In this document: one piece after another, positions 1 to 18,258 of the stretch
How positions within the stretch are numbered: the stretch's first letter is position 1
Layout: every line of letters starts with the position of its first letter
NCBI GenBank assembly: GCA_051453625.1
Contig: JBOZIK010000001.1
Span: 98,884,372 to 98,948,371 of the forward strand
DNA length: 64,000 bases
From: Welwitschia mirabilis
Taxonomy: Eukaryota > Gnetophyta > Gnetopsida > Welwitschiales
Direction of reading: 5' to 3'
Made by a program: the position numbers and the translations under genes
Notes under the pieces: generated by a model
Databases searched by the model: none
Seen by the model: only the letters and a program-made list of their open reading frames with translations
What the model was told of the DNA's origin: nothing

Positions 1-4467
<4,467 letters not shown>

Positions 4468-5360
4468 AATCCAGGAAGGAGCATTAGATCTCTAGGGAGC
4501 AATGTGTTATTGATTTTTCTAAAAATACGAACTTCTTTTTTGTTAAGTTGAAATCATTGAGAATTATATTCCAAAGCATTCATATTATGCCTTATATGGT
4601 TCTTTAGTCTTGAGAGCATTTATGACGTGGATTATGACATTTCTACATTGAAGTGCTAATTAAAAATTTGGGACAAACAGGATACTATTGTTGCGTACAC
4701 ACAACAATATATTTTTCTACGTTTTTGAGATCTTTATTGCTTTAATGTTTGTTAGATACTTTTGTAATATGTTTCAACTTATTACAGTTCAGCCATCTGC
4801 AATATTTTTTATTTTGAAGGATAGCTGTTTTATTTCTTTAAGTATCCTTATGCAAATCCTTAGCAGTGTTTGTTCCAGCAAAGTCTTGTAGTCAGGAGTC
4901 ATCTGAAAAATATTAGTTAATGGAACTTTTGTACAATATGCATCCTTCATCTCAAATTGAGTTAATGGTCTCCTTTAGTTTTGTTCTAGAGTGTGGACTA
5001 GTAAACTTAAAGGATGCCCCGCCTATTGCATGCAGTGCATAATTAATTTTTGTGCAGTGCTATGGGTGATCCGGTAAAAAATTTTCTCTAAAATTCCGAC
5101 TAAAGTGTTTTATTGCGCAGCTTAAAACAAATAAAATTTTAATCTTACTAGTGATTGGGATTAAAAATTTTGGCCGTTCAGGAAGAAAGGACCCTATAAA
5201 AGAGTTAATAATAATCTTCAACGACAAGTAATTAGATGAAATATTTGTTGGCTTGATACATGAAGATTAATTCTATATTAATCACCACATCTTATTGTAT
5301 TTTGAAAGTGGCAAAATGTATTATTATTTAGGGCTTAAAAAGAAAAGCCAAAGTTACAAC
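4468..5360 (+). other. 3' UTR of the L40 gene and AT-rich downstream DNA
   Basis: The stop codon at 4465-4467 is followed by AT-rich, non-coding sequence. No canonical AATAAA lies close downstream, so the polyadenylation site cannot be placed. From 5332 to 5450 a short motif around GCTTAAAAAGAAA is repeated. Nothing else is recognisable here. Confidence 0.5.
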
Positions 5361-5787
5361 TTAGTTTGATAATCCCCACATGCCATAGTACTTTACAGGG
5401 GGAAGAAATATTGTTTTTAGTGCTTAAAAAGAAAGCCAGATTACAATGTGATTTTTTCCAGACATGTCCAAACATAAGCGTATCCTGTTATGCAAGAGCA
5501 AATGGCGGGAAAAACCCTTCAGCTAAAATGAAACATAGATTTTTGAAAAACACAAGAAAAAGCCTCCAGCTAAAATGAAATTGAAAGGTACTTTAGGAAA
5601 GGAGCTAAGTTAGGAAACAATCCTGTTTCAATCTTTTCCTTTATTATGAGGGCCATTGGCATATATTAAAGGGCTTTTTAACGGAAGGTGGCAAACGAGG
5701 CTGTGACAAAGGATTGATTAATAATTTTCCATTTTGGAAGCAAGGCTTGAACAGGTTGAATGAGTTGCTGGTTGTCAGAGTAAGAAT

Positions 5788-6559
5788 TTGACACTTCACT
5801 TGGTGTGGGAGAGAGGAGGGCTTGAAGCACTAGCAGGTAACACTTCGCATTGTGTAGGTGTGTGTGAGCTTAGACGCCTATTGGTTCTAGGGGCCATAGA
5901 TAAAGAAGGTATAAAGGTAATGTTTGGGTTCCTGTTCCAAGGGTTTGGAGGGCTAAAGAGTGGGAATTACTATGCTAGTTTACCATTGTTTTGATCAAAA
6001 TTCTAAAGCGATGTTGGTGCATAGAAATTGTGGAGCCATGTTCATAGAGACTTGGGAGCAGATTGATGCATTGGAGAGTGGCCTTGACCATTGGGAGCAG
6101 ATTGATGCATTGGAGAGTGGCCTTGACCATGATCAGGGGCCCTTAGTTGCATCTCTCTTCCCTCTCAACACCAATACAAGAGGGATGCAGACCGTCGAAA
6201 TCATGATACAAGTTAGTGTTGTCTTTGACATTAGGTCCGGGTAGGACATTGGAGATGTTCGAGGGAGCCTTGGGCTAGTGATGAAAAACATCATTAAAAT
6301 GTTGAACAGACATGGCCACTTTCCTACCATAGGAATGAATTTGCATAGAAACAAAAGCAATGAACTCATGAAAAATGTAAGAAAAACATACATAGACTCT
6401 TTAAAACAACATATTACAATGAATTTTCTAAAGGTAATAGATTTCATGCATGATAAATACTTGATGTTGAAAATGAAAATTGCTAAATTCAAGTGTAGAG
6501 GGAAGGAAAATTGTTGTTTGCGAAGCAACCTTGCAATATCAGTCCAAAAATTGCTTTAG
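5788..6559 (+). pseudogene. Unidentified coding relic with a 13-residue repeat
   Basis: From 5960 to 6559 one frame stays open for about 200 codons apart from a single TAG at 6242-6244, which is unusual in this stop-rich DNA. It contains a perfect in-frame tandem repeat of 13 residues (WEQIDALESGLDH, twice, 6052-6130) and a later Lys-rich part. Another frame is open from 5788 to 5994 and could be the upstream part joined by a frameshift. I do not recognise the protein family. It lies next to LINE-A but on the opposite strand. It may be a processed or captured gene fragment, or an unfamiliar transposon ORF. Confidence 0.35.
6054..6131 (+). repeat. 39-bp perfect tandem duplication
   Basis: Copies at 6054-6092 and 6093-6131 are nearly identical; because 39 is divisible by three the reading frame across them is kept. 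Their identity marks a recent event. Confidence 0.9.
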
Positions 6560-7007
6560 GATTATCCTCTCTAGCCCATGTCACTATTGTAATTTCTTGA
6601 AAGGTCTTTGAGCTATCTGTTAATTTTTTCCATAACCTTATATTCTTCATCATTCAAACATATAGATAGCTTTTTGATTTTATAGAGAACATATAAAAGA
6701 TCATTCTAGTACCAATAATTATCCCATGAGTCTTTTGCTTGTTATGTCAAATTATAATCATTAGCTACTAAGTTGATACTTGGATTTCTTAATTGCCTTT
6801 GTCTAGGTGTATAGAGCTAGAAATCATCAGTCCGCATGAGTACCAAAATAGTGTGGATTCCTTTACTTTGGAGAGTATTAAGTATTTTAATTAAAACTAG
6901 GATTTGCTGGCCCCTGTAAAGCTTGGAATGGATAACTAACTAGAAAGAAATGTTGAGCTTTTGGTAGGGTAATATGTGAGCTTGGATTTGATTGGCTTCC
7001 AATGTTT

Positions 7008-8900
7008 TCAAATTTGTTGTAGGAGTCTAGGAACCTCTAGTTGTGTGAATTTTGCCTTTGAAAAGAACATACAACTAACTTTCTTGGAAGGTGATCCTAG
7101 AATGTCCCATAGCTTTTGCGATATGAAGTCTAAGCAGAATTTTCCATTTTCTGTCCTACTGAGTGCTCTCTTCCACCATTTAAATGCCAAATTATGAGCC
7201 CGATTAAAAAGACTAGGAATACCCAAGCCTACCTAATCCTCCTAACAGATAGACCAAGAAAACCGATGAAAAACTTTCCTATTAGTGGTACACCAAAAAA
7301 AGGTTTTTATAATTCTCTCCATTTCCTTAATAACATTAAGATGAGCAGCAATTACAGATGAGAAATAGCTAGGAATTGTCAAGAAAATATGCTTAACGAT
7401 AACTATTCTACTAGGGAAAGATAGCCATCAACTATTCCAGCTTTCATTTTAATAACTTCAATAACTCTAGACCAAGCTCCATGAGTAGTGCCCACAACTG
7501 TTAGGAACACCCCAAGATCATGGATAATGAGGATGCCGATTTTGTAGAGGCTCATAAAACTTCCTATAGACTTTGCATTTACCCCAATTAATATTGGAAC
7601 GAGGAACATCATTATAAAGTTGGAGCATATTTAGAACATTTTGGAAATTTGCTCATTCTCCTTGAGAAGGAAAAAGAATCAGTTGACACATGGATTGAGA
7701 ACTAGATCTTCTTCACTACTTGGTAGTTCAATTCTATGGATAAGCTTGACTCGAGCAAAATTTCTAGCCAAATGGGTCACTCCATAGGCAACAATAATGA
7801 AAAGATGGGTCACTTCATAGGCAACAATAATGAAAAGACTGGGGGCTAGAGGACAACCTTAATGAATAGATTTATGTAGGACAAAGAAGTGGGACTCTAA
7901 ACCATTAAGCATAAGGCAGGAATTTGCATTAGCCAAAAGAAGATTAACATGGCTTAGAAAAGATTCTCTTGAATTCATTTAATTGATTACATCTTTTAAA
8001 GAGGTTTAATTGATGCAATCATAAGCCTTAGCAAAATCTACTTTAAGAAGAAAGGAATGATTATCGAAATTTGTTTCCCATTTAAGACCTTCCAAGGTTG
8101 TAAAAACATTGTCCAAACTGAAGTTGCCTTTAATGAAACTTGTTTCTTCCCTAGGGATAATTCTTGCTAGATAGTTATTTAATTTCAAAGCAACAACAAT
8201 AATCTTTTGTAGAACCATTAGTAAAGATATTGACCAAGGGTGATTTACCTCAATTGGATGCTCTTGCTTAGGGATGAGTTTAATCTCACCTTTATTCTAG
8301 AAATGTCCCAAAGAGCCCCTATCTACCATTTCCAAGTACATACTGTAAAAACCACCCTTCATGTGGCTATAGAAGTGCTAATACCATTCAATTGGGAAAC
8401 TGTCAATTCTAGGTGCCTTATGTTTTGCCCTCCATTTTAAGGGTAGTAATGAGATTGTCCAATGAGAGTAACTGGAAGCATCTATAACAGTGAGATTGAA
8501 CTAAGGAATTTTATAGAGAACTTTATCTAGAGCTTTCATATTTATATTGGAAGGGCAAAAAAGGAATTGGTAATGATTAACAAAACAATTTGAGATATTA
8601 GCCTCATTCGTGACGTAGACTTGAGACAAATGTTCTTCTCAAGGGGCCTTTAAGGATATTAAAGAAATATTACATGGTTGGTCACCCTCATGAAGCTAAT
8701 TTGGTTTAGCCATAATTTGATGCCCTTCAGTTTGGTAATCCTGGATTGCATAGACTTTGTGATGAAGATTAACTAAGGTCCTGTGAGATCCATTAACCTA
8801 TCTATAGGTTATGCGAGCTAAGCATACTTCCAATTGATAATTCATGTGTAGCTCGTCTGTTCGTAACTTCCTTTTACATTGAGAGTTCGCTTTTATGGAA
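7008..8900 (-). pseudogene. LINE-A ORF2 reverse transcriptase relic
   Basis: Minus-strand translation shows plant LINE reverse transcriptase landmarks in order. Near 8.4-8.2 kb are GEIKLIPK and ISLL. At 8218-8006 the frame gives ARIIPREETSFIKG and then KVDFAKAYD, which is catalytic motif A with its Asp kept. At 7226-7008 is the post-palm segment GIPSLFNRAHNLAFKWWKR. Stops and frame changes between these blocks show that it is dead. A 33-bp tandem duplication (7772-7837) lies within it. Confidence 0.8.
7772..7837 (+). repeat. 33-bp tandem duplication inside LINE-A
   Basis: Two adjacent 33-bp copies beginning ATGGGTCAC (7772-7804, 7805-7837) differ at one base. The event happened after insertion of the LINE. 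Confidence 0.9.
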
Positions 8901-8999
8901 ATATTTTTTATTCCTTGTATTGTTGTAGTGAGCCAAGCTATCCATCCTGTTCTATGCTAAGGTTGAAGATGCAAGTTCTAAGAAAAGGGAATCAAATAG

Positions 9000-9760
9000 A
9001 AGAATGTAAGAAAAAGGTATTAAAACAAAAGTTACCCTATTTGCTTACAAACTAAGAACATATCTTGAATTCACTGTAAACTAGAAAATGGCTTGATAAA
9101 ATGAAGTCTAATATTATAGTGCCATGATGCCTCTCTTTTGCAAAAAGATGATGTCCACAATGGTATAAGGATAAATCCTATTGAGGTAAGACAAAATAAT
9201 GTCATCTCCCTTATAATAATTTAACCAAGTGAAACGTCCAAAATCTAGGATGGGGCAATCAACATGAACATCTCTAGAGGATAAGTAATCTTAAAATGGT
9301 CCTAGGCTACTTTGTAAGAACCTTGAAAAACAACAGCTCTTCCTCCTACCTTTTCTCTAGTTCTTTCAACTATATTTATCATCACTTGCTATTATCTAGG
9401 GAATATCTAGGAGACTTTGGGTTAGAATTTGCCACACCGTTTTTCTCTTTGTTGCATTATTGAGAGCATAAGCATTGAGAATGCCAAAAGCAAAGTCCTT
9501 GATTTTCATGGTTGCTCATATAGATTTGTCCAAAAAGGTTCATTCATGTGTTAATAATGTTATTGATTTAGCATGGATGATTACCTAGAAGGCATCTACC
9601 ATGACCCTTTAAATGATTAGTAGCAACAAAGACAAATTTCCTTTCTATTATATTATTCATTGCTTGAAGCTCAAAATTGAAGACTTCGAGTTCTTGTAAG
9701 AGGATAAAATCAGTAGCTGTCCTCCACACACCGTCTCTAATTACATATGCATGATTGAGA
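9000..9760 (-). pseudogene. LINE-A ORF2 endonuclease relic
   Basis: Scattered minus-strand frames match the apurinic-endonuclease-like domain that opens plant LINE ORF2: an LLQEL block near 9.7 kb, FVFVATNHLKGHG near 9.63 kb, and a LNAYALNNATKRKTVW-like block near 9.45 kb. Several frameshifts are needed to connect them. The position upstream of the reverse transcriptase on the same strand supports the call. Confidence 0.6.
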
Positions 9761-9959
9761 TCTAGTAGTTTGTGAACATGTCATGTAAGAAGCTTCATGC
9801 TTGCATGTTAGTGAGTTCTTCATTCTTCAAGTTCTAGAGGCATGAAAAGGTGGTCTAGACATTTGCAACATTTACAATGGCTTTTCTTTGTGTCTTTGAA
9901 CTCTTCTACATTGGAATATTAGAAGCTGCTACCCACTTGGTAACATTGAACTAAGATTT

Positions 9960-10600
9960 ACCTACTTTAGAGGAGCTCAAATCACTTGCCTTAGTGGGTA
10001 TTAAAGAGTGGATCAACTATAAACCCAATGCCATTTTCAAGAGGATTCCTAACTATAACTGGATTCGCTAGAGGTTGTTGTTTATATCTATATATAACAA
10101 AATCATTAGTTAGGGGTTCAAATTCATTCCATAGTGAGGTGTTTCCAAGCAGCCTTTTCCTTAGTATATGGAAGGTTCTCTACAAACATGAGAGAGTGCA
10201 TAGATTTTAAGTTTGCCAAGGTGGTTGGAATAAAATCATCTAACCAAGCTTCTTTTGCGTAAGTTCCAGTTTGTCAAACTTAAAATGTCTATTCTAATGA
10301 TGGCAGTGACAATAGTTTGACGAAGTTAAGTAAGTAATTCCTTGAGTATGCATGGAATCATTTGGCAAGGTTATGTCAATAACATGTGGTGGAGTATTTG
10401 TAATATCATTATTGACATAGATACATTAAGTTTTTGAAGTTTGAAACCACTCATATTCTTCAAGTAATTGACTTGACCTAAAGCACTTTTAATTTTATCT
10501 AAGTGATAGTTCATAAAAGAGCACAATCCTTTAAATTCTAGCTAGATAGGTAAGGTACCATGAAGGATTCTTCATGCATGAAATCTTTGGTCCATTGATC
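9960..10600 (-). pseudogene. LINE-A ORF1-like relic
   Basis: Upstream (minus strand) of the endonuclease there are broken frames such as NPVIVRNPLENGIGF. They resemble the linker and C-terminal part of plant LINE ORF1. No intact zinc knuckle is visible. The call rests mainly on position and is weak by itself. Confidence 0.35.
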
Positions 10601-10619
10601 TAGGAGAAGGAAAGTCTCA

Positions 10620-13600
10620 GTCATTGACTAGTAAGGTTGTAATAAGAACTTATTACACATTTTTGGACAAACTACACTTCATGCTTTGAACGAGGAGGCG
10701 GTGAATATTAACTCATTTCCAAAAAATTGACATTTATCTTCTCAATTTGGAAAAAGATACAAATTTATTATTGAAATATCCAATATCAAATTGGACCTAA
10801 AAAATGTCCATCATGAACTCATACATGTTAATTATAAATTTGAAAGTAGGATGCTTACCTCTGCCATTGCTCACAGAATCGGTTTTTGTACTCTCGTTCA
10901 ATTCTGTTCTATTGTTTGTCAGCCTAGGAGCATTGTGTTCTATTTTGTAAACCAAGCTATTAGTATCATTTAGCATATCAATGTTTCAGTTCTTGCAATA
11001 AAAATCAAAAGGAGGATAAGAAATCAGGTTGCTTAAAGGGGCACGCATGCATCTGAGGGCTTACTAGAGTAGTGTATTAATAGAGAAGTTTATGCCCCAG
11101 AAAGAAATTCTATACTAGGCAGAACTTGTAGACATGATGCGGTGGGTTAAAGTGGAGAAAGCAATGAAGAGTGGAAGTTCATCTAGATGCTATACTATTT
11201 CAAGATGATGTTGTAGCATTTTCTAGCAAGCCAAGTATGATAAGAAAGATTTCAAATAGTTTGTAAAATTAGTTGACTCATTCAACTATGGATGAAGAAA
11301 TTTTCTTCCATGATACATTAATTTTTATTCATCTCACTAATGATATGTTAATATAATCTTTTCCAAAATTATAGCTAAAGTTCTTTGTTACTTAGTTAAA
11401 AATAAAAAACTGATTCATAGGTAATTCAAATGGAAATAAGATAGGGAACTGTATAGGGGATCCGATCCAATAAGAAATTTATGTTTTGTTTTTTAAAAAT
11501 GTTTCCAATAAGACATTTATGTTTTGAAATGTAAATATTTTCACTAGTAGCACCTTTACAATGAAAATGACATAGCCTTCTTATGAAGGGAAACTTAGAA
11601 ATAGAGTGTTTTCTACTAGGACATTTTTTACATAGAAAACTAATACATACTTTAAGTTGTTGAAAGAGTTAGCATGGAGAGTAAGAGTATGGTAATTGTG
11701 AGGATCTTGAGTATTTTAGGTTTTTGGAATCAATAGAATGTTTGAACAATTTGTATATCATAATTGCACAAGGTATTCAACACATCATCATGAATGCACT
11801 TTACAAAGAGAATATACTTTCTTAATCAAGGTTGAAAACTGTATTTATATTTTAATTTGTAGTTCTTGTAATGTTAGTTTACAACAATGGTGAGTTTTTT
11901 TATAGTTAAGAGATTTGCTGTTAACATTAGCAATCGTATGTATGTTTTTGAAAGCTTTATTTATTGTTAGTAGGAAAACATCTTTCCTTTATGTCACTAA
12001 TATCTATGTAGGAATCACCATATAGTTTGATGTCAACTGTGGGGTTTTTACGCATCATTATTATTTGTAATCAAGGGTTTAGTTGCTTAAAGAGTTATCT
12101 CTTTCTCTACTTGACATAATTTTGACCCCACTTTGTAATCTCTTTATGAACTTATGTTTTGCTGATAATCTCACATGTTTTCATTGTTTTTTTAATTCTT
12201 TCATTAGTGATTGATATGCAAAAATAAAGTGAATATTAATGTATTAAAGGTTATAACCTAGTTATTATAAGATAAAGGTGCAAAAGTAACACACATTTAA
12301 TGAAATGATATTTTTGTTAACTCTTAAATGGTTTAATCAACACCTTATATCAATATTTCCTACCATTGAACTATGCCTATTATAAGCTTTCATGTAAAAT
12401 ATTGGTATTATTTTGTCTTTTGAATTTCTATTGTTAAGAGAAATATTGTTGTAAAATACTTTTCTTATAGTATTGTGTAAGCATAACATGAATTGTATTT
12501 CAATCTTTTTTTGGTGTTTTTGAGTGTATCTTTTATGATTAAATGAAATTAGTTATTATCTAAACTACTTTTATACATTTGGAGTTTATTTATTTATTCT
12601 CTTTTTAACATATGCTATTCATTTAAAATAGTTTTATGGACTTTATTTTGATGGCGTTTTTGGAGTTATCTTTAGTAAAAGTTTATTTTATTTTTTGAAC
12701 TTTCAGTTTTAGTTCATTAAAGCAATCCCTAAAGTGAAAAGGTTTTTTTTGTTTTTAACGTTTAGTTTTATTCTTTTTCGTAAATGGTTTGGTCATGTTT
12801 AAAAGCTAGTGTGATTCTATTTTTTAATGTTATGGTGTCCTTGATACAAGCTTTATATTGGAAATCCTTTTCGAACTTTGAGTTATATTTCATTTAGATA
12901 AGGTTTTATCTAAAACACTCTTACTTTATAGAGCACAACATTTCCTCTTAGTAGTAGTAGATCATAAGTTATGGCATTAGGAGTGGAGATAGATTTTCCT
13001 TTTACGTACGTGCATTTTACAGTTTGGAAGATACATTATTGAATGATAGAGGACACTATTACTTTAACAACTATTATTTTTAATGTTTTGTGAATTTTAG
13101 TTTTAGAATTGATGAATTATTATGTGAGATAAATTTTATTATTTGCCATGACTATTAATTGAACAATGGTAATACCATCTATTGAATCCTTTTGACATCT
13201 TTATTGTATTAATTCAAATCATCATAAAAATATGGACAATACTTTTTACTCTTAGATAAGGTTTTATGCTACACATACTTTATTACCCCCTTGGTTGAAT
13301 TGATCTTGATATTTCTTAAGATAACTAATAAAACTAGATCTACTAACATTTAAATACTTTTCTTTAATATTAATATTTATTTTATCTTTTTATATCTATT
13401 TGTTTAGAACTATGTTCTTCAAGAAATATTGCTATGAATCTTACAAAAAATAGAATTGATAAAGTCGAGGATAAGAAGAATTTAATATATAATAGAGCTT
13501 AAATATTTTTCTTCATAAATTTCATAAATGATTCTTAATCTTTACCACAACATCCTTGACTCTAATCAATTGGAATCACTTCCATTATTTTAGTTGAGTG

Positions 13601-16600
13601 AAGAATTTTGTTTTTAATTTCATCAAAGAATTTGATGTTATTTGAATGTGATCTTAGAAGTTAATTATATTGTGAATTTTAATTTGAGTTTAAAAGAGAC
13701 TTAAATTTACCTTAGGATTCAAGAGAATAAAGATGCATGAATTGATGTCACAAAATTGTTGTACTAATAAAAAGACAAAATCCTAGAAGTAAACCAACTA
13801 ATATTTCTATTAACTAAAAATATGATTACATATATGATGGATAAGATTTGTGAATGCTTTGAGAGCATTCTAAGGTTTTATCCATAATGCCTAACTTATA
13901 CTAGAACATGACTCTCTAATTAATAGTGACTTAAGAAATAATATATAACATCAAAAAGTTATTCATAACTATAATAAGTTCAGATTAAATTATGGATATC
14001 TAAACATGACAATCCTCAAACAAACTATTTCATAAATAACTCAACCATTTGTGTCATGACTAGGACCAATTTTGAATATAGAATATGGCTCAACTTAACC
14101 TAAACTAACAATAAAGATCATCTCATAGATTAAAAAATGGGAACATGTGATTGTTTTTTCCCTTCCTCCCAAATTTGAAGATGTTTTTAAGTTGGTTGAA
14201 ATTTTTATCTAAATTTTTGGCAATGAAAATGTCACATGTATCATGAGTAGAAGAAGGCTGACAAACATAAAAATGAAATATAGAAAGAGGGTTTGGGCAC
14301 CTATTTTTTCTTCTCTAGGATTACCTTTTCTCACATAGCAAGTTCTCATCCTCTATTCATGTCTAAAGCCTTTTGTTGTTACCTTTTAAATTTTTTTCAA
14401 CTTAAATTGTGAATGTTTGAAAAGAAGGACAAGGCATGGCAAGGGTATAGAGATAGGATGATGGCAATAGAGGCATTTGCATATAACAAACATGCCATTG
14501 CATCATTATATCCTTATTCATTGTATTCTTTGATATAGATAATGTTTGAAACAATATAGTATGTTCATTTAAAAATTAAAAGGAACATTTTCGTATGTAT
14601 AACATTGTATAACTTTATGTTATATTTCTTACTAAAATAATTAATTTTTGTATTAAGTTGATTAACAAATCCACAGTGTTTTGGTATGTTATTTTTAATT
14701 CAATTAATGAATGTAAATCAACTGCTTTTTAAATCACACAAGTTTAATATATTATAGTTTAAAATGATAAAGTACCTTATAAGTATCACTTTCCAATAAA
14801 AAAAATAGTTATAGACATTTTTCATTAACATTTACCAACTCAATGGAAACATCTTTCTAACATGATCTTTTTAAAGTTGTTGGCATTTAAATTTGATGAC
14901 ATTTTAATTATTGGATAATATGCATCATAAACACATAAATAAAGATAATAAAAATTTTAAGAAAATATACCTTCATGTTTCATATTCTTGTGATGGACTT
15001 ATGATCCAAATAGTAGTGTTTTCATAATAAATTTTTTATTTTAGGCTGTCATTAGATATGCATTCTCAATTTTATAAAACATTGATAACCAACTACTTTA
15101 TAACTTCATGACCCTAAGCTGCTTTCCAAGACAACAATATAAGTCAAATTATTAGTTGGTGAATACTAAACACTCCATCTATTGGCATTGAGTTGATGAA
15201 ATACTTTGATGCAACAACATCCTCTTAATAGATGATACTTTACTTTTGGAAGATGTTTTTGACATGATAGAATAGATATTTAACATGATTCACGGGACAA
15301 TGATTGATAAAATTTATGAATAGGAGTAACTAAGCTAAAAAGGCACTTGACTAGATATCCAAAATATATCAAGAAATAAATAAATAGACAAAAGAAGCCG
15401 TAATTTGTTACAGAAACCTTAAATGCAAAGAAGGGCAGAAAAACCCTTGATTTGAAGATGATACAAGAGTGGTAGTTGTATGGAATGTTGAGAAGAAATT
15501 GATTTGAGGTTTTCATGATTGATCTTGTAGCTAAGGATTGGCATATTAATGTACTGTTTCTTACTTATTACTCTGTGGTAATGTAAAAAGAATTTGATTT
15601 GTGAATGTAGGCTAAAAAGATGTTGAACTATCTTAGATTGTATTGTGTTTTTTGTTTTGATACTTTTACCACATAATTTTTCCTTATTCATGTTAATTTA
15701 TGCATGAAATCATAACTATATGTTTTTACTATTGATCTTTGCATCATTGTTCATCTTCATCTCATGAATTTAAAATTTTTACTTAAAGCTTAGGATGAAA
15801 CATAATTTAAGTGGTAAACGCTTTTCTTGAATTGTTCTAATTTATGAAAAACCTATTTTTATGTAACTTTTGAAGACAATACTTTTCATTCATGTCGAAA
15901 TATATGACATCTTTGAGAAGGAAAAGGAAGGTATAATAAAGAAAGATATAACAAAGAAATTATCAAGAGAAGTATATTATAAAAGTAATCCTATAAATAT
16001 AATTGATCCTTTTTTGTACGTCAAAAAAGTTACACGTTTCTTACTATGAACCCCAAAATGACATTATGAACCCCAGAATGACATTACATAGTGCATCCTG
16101 TGAAACTATAGTACTTGAAATGCATAAGGATAAGCAACATTAATTTATAACTCATGGGTTTGTAATTTAAGGTAGGTGCAATGTGAAAAGATTCTATGGA
16201 AGAAATTATTATGCCCTTACGAATGTTGATGATTACTTGAAAGATAGCAATATTTTTTAGATTTCTTACTTTATATCTCTTGATACAACTTATAAATTAG
16301 TTTCACATAATACACTAATAGTTATCTTTTGTATTATGAATCAATCGCCCAGCATATTGTAGTGTTCTATCATACAACATTTTATGTTTTTCCTTTTATT
16401 ATGCCTTCTTATTAATCACCTTTTCTAATTTTTTATACAATGCATTTGCAAGTTAGTTATTCTTGGCTTGTTAAGCCAATCTTTTAAGTTTAATGGTTTT
16501 CGTGTTTTGAACATTTTAGATTTATGCTTGTGGCTTATGCTCTTACATCTAATGCTTTTCTTATTTTTAAATTTGATTCTTTTTTTTTTAAAACAATTAT

Positions 16601-17920
16601 GTGCTGATGGGTTAAATGTAATCATTGATATTATCACGGCTAAATCTATAACCTAACCTTTACCATTTTTTTCAAGATATATGCCTTTATATTTAGTATA
16701 TTACTGTTAAAAAATATAGTAAGCTTTTATAATGTGTTAAATGGCATATTTTATGATATTATAGAAAAAGAATAAGAAAAAAATAAATAATGAGTAAGTT
16801 AATCAAACTTGTTATACTTGGCAAATATAGTAATTTTGGATAGGATGGATAAATCTCCTTAAAGCCTAGTTAACTAATACTATTTTTGGGCATTTCGTAT
16901 TGGATTTACTAAAGTGGGGTTAATCCTTGAGTTATCTTAAGTGCATACATCTTGATTGACTTTTATTTTAGGTTGGTCACATAAATGAATCATTTTAAGG
17001 GGTTTAAAAAATTTACAAGAATTTTACTCATTTTCCATAAAATCTAATAGAAATCATCAATTGGAATAATAAAGCCTTAGAAAACTACTGATGCATTGAA
17101 CATGATAACTTCATAATCTCCAAGATTGAACCTAATATTATTATATATTTAGTATGAAAAATACATGACATTTTTCCTCAATACTAGTGTTATAAGTAGT
17201 AATTGTGAATCTAACTTGTAAATTTTATGTAAGATGGAGTATTTGATATGAGAATCTTATGCACACAAACTCTTATTAAATCAATGCACAAGCTTAACCT
17301 TTAAAAACTAAACTTATACAAGTTCACATATTTTCATTTTTATCATCCAACATATTTTCTTTTTTGTTTTTCTTTTCTTTTTTATTGGAAGAAGGCAATT
17401 ACTGAAATTTACATCACTTGTGCTAAGGTCATTTGTTTGTTTTGCCACATGAAAACACATGTGTGATTCCTGCCAGCCTTAGGTCTAGTTATGAAATATT
17501 AGGATCTTACTTAGAGTTCATATCTACAATGTTGTAACCCAAATTTTCCTTATTATGTAATCTCTTAACTCAAATTACCTTTATTAAGTACTATTTTTTA
17601 TGTCTAAATTTATGTTTAATTATTCAAAAAAATAGATTAGTGAAACCTAGGCTTAATAATTACTTATAATTTATCAAGACACTATATATAATAGATATTT
17701 TAGAAAAATAAACATAAGTAGATAATACAATCAATCATTATGGAATTACTAATAGATGATTTTGGTTTACAAATAATAGTAGTGTGACACTTATGTGTCC
17801 TATATTTCTTTTTAGTTTGCACCACATAAAGAAATGTTGTATATGATTGATGAGATGTAAAATTGTTATAATACAGACATGAATATTAGCTTAGGATAAA
17901 TCTTAATCAATATAATAAGA
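10620..17920 (+). other. AT-rich stretch with no recognised gene
   Basis: Six-frame reading shows only short frames with no family resemblance. A 20-bp tandem pair (ATGAACCCCA..., 16046-16085) is present. I see no RNA gene, LTR pair or coding relic that I can defend. It probably contains very old transposon debris. Confidence 0.5.
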
Positions 17921-17933
17921 GACTAAAACTATT
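17921..17933 (+). repeat. Target-site duplication of LINE-B, left copy
   Basis: GACTAAAACTATT here matches GATTGAAACTATT at 23957-23969 (11 of 13). It lies directly beside the T-run that is the poly(A) tail of the minus-strand LINE. Confidence 0.8.
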
Positions 17934-17940
17934 TTTTTTT

Positions 17941-18258
17941 GAAAAAGAGAAAGTATATTAAACTAGAAAATGTGAATCGAGGGGCGATAACGCCATAACT
18001 TAATAGGAAGTTTAAACTATTCGGAGAAGAGGAAAACATTCCATTGAAAGTGCAAAAATATACTAGAAATAGAACAAAATTGGGGATGAAATCACCCCTG
18101 GGAAAATAGATTAAAGACAGGGAACTGCCTATCTAGAAGAGTATAATGCATTAATCTGCTGGAAAGAAATGCTAACAAATTGGGGGAAAAAATGCCTCAA
18201 AGTACCAAAAGTAAAAAAAACTTAAATTTGAATAGAGAAGGACCTAAAGAGAGGAGGA
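17941..18258 (-). other. LINE-B 3' UTR and poly(A) end
   Basis: Non-coding sequence after the J-domain stop ends on the minus strand in TTTAATATACTTTCTC and a run of A (T-run 17932-17940 on the plus strand). This looks like the mRNA-like end of plant LINEs, and it abuts the left target-site duplication. Confidence 0.75.

Larger units (their letters stand above)
6900..10600 (-). mobile_element. LINE-A, decayed L1-like non-LTR retrotransposon
   Basis: Read on the minus strand, the order is ORF1-like sequence (about 10.6-9.97 kb), endonuclease (about 9.76-9.0 kb) and reverse transcriptase (about 8.9-7.0 kb), which is the normal order of plant L1 LINEs. All parts contain stops and frameshifts. 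I could not find a clear poly(A) end or target-site duplication, so both ends are approximate and the 3' end may be missing. It is related to LINE-B at the domain level, but the copies are too diverged to align reliably by eye. Confidence 0.75.

Noticed and set aside
6133-6528. 131-codon minus-strand frame opposite the unknown relic
   Set aside because: Hydrophobic, antisense to the better supported plus-strand frame at 5960-6559, with no recognised domain.
15280-15691. Overlapping minus-strand frames of 78 and 90 codons
   Set aside because: Phe/Leu/Ser-rich, low complexity and overlapping in two frames; typical of AT-rich noise.
16425-16656. Short open frames on both strands
   Set aside because: Lys-rich on one strand and Leu-rich on the other, mirroring the same AT-rich sequence; no support.
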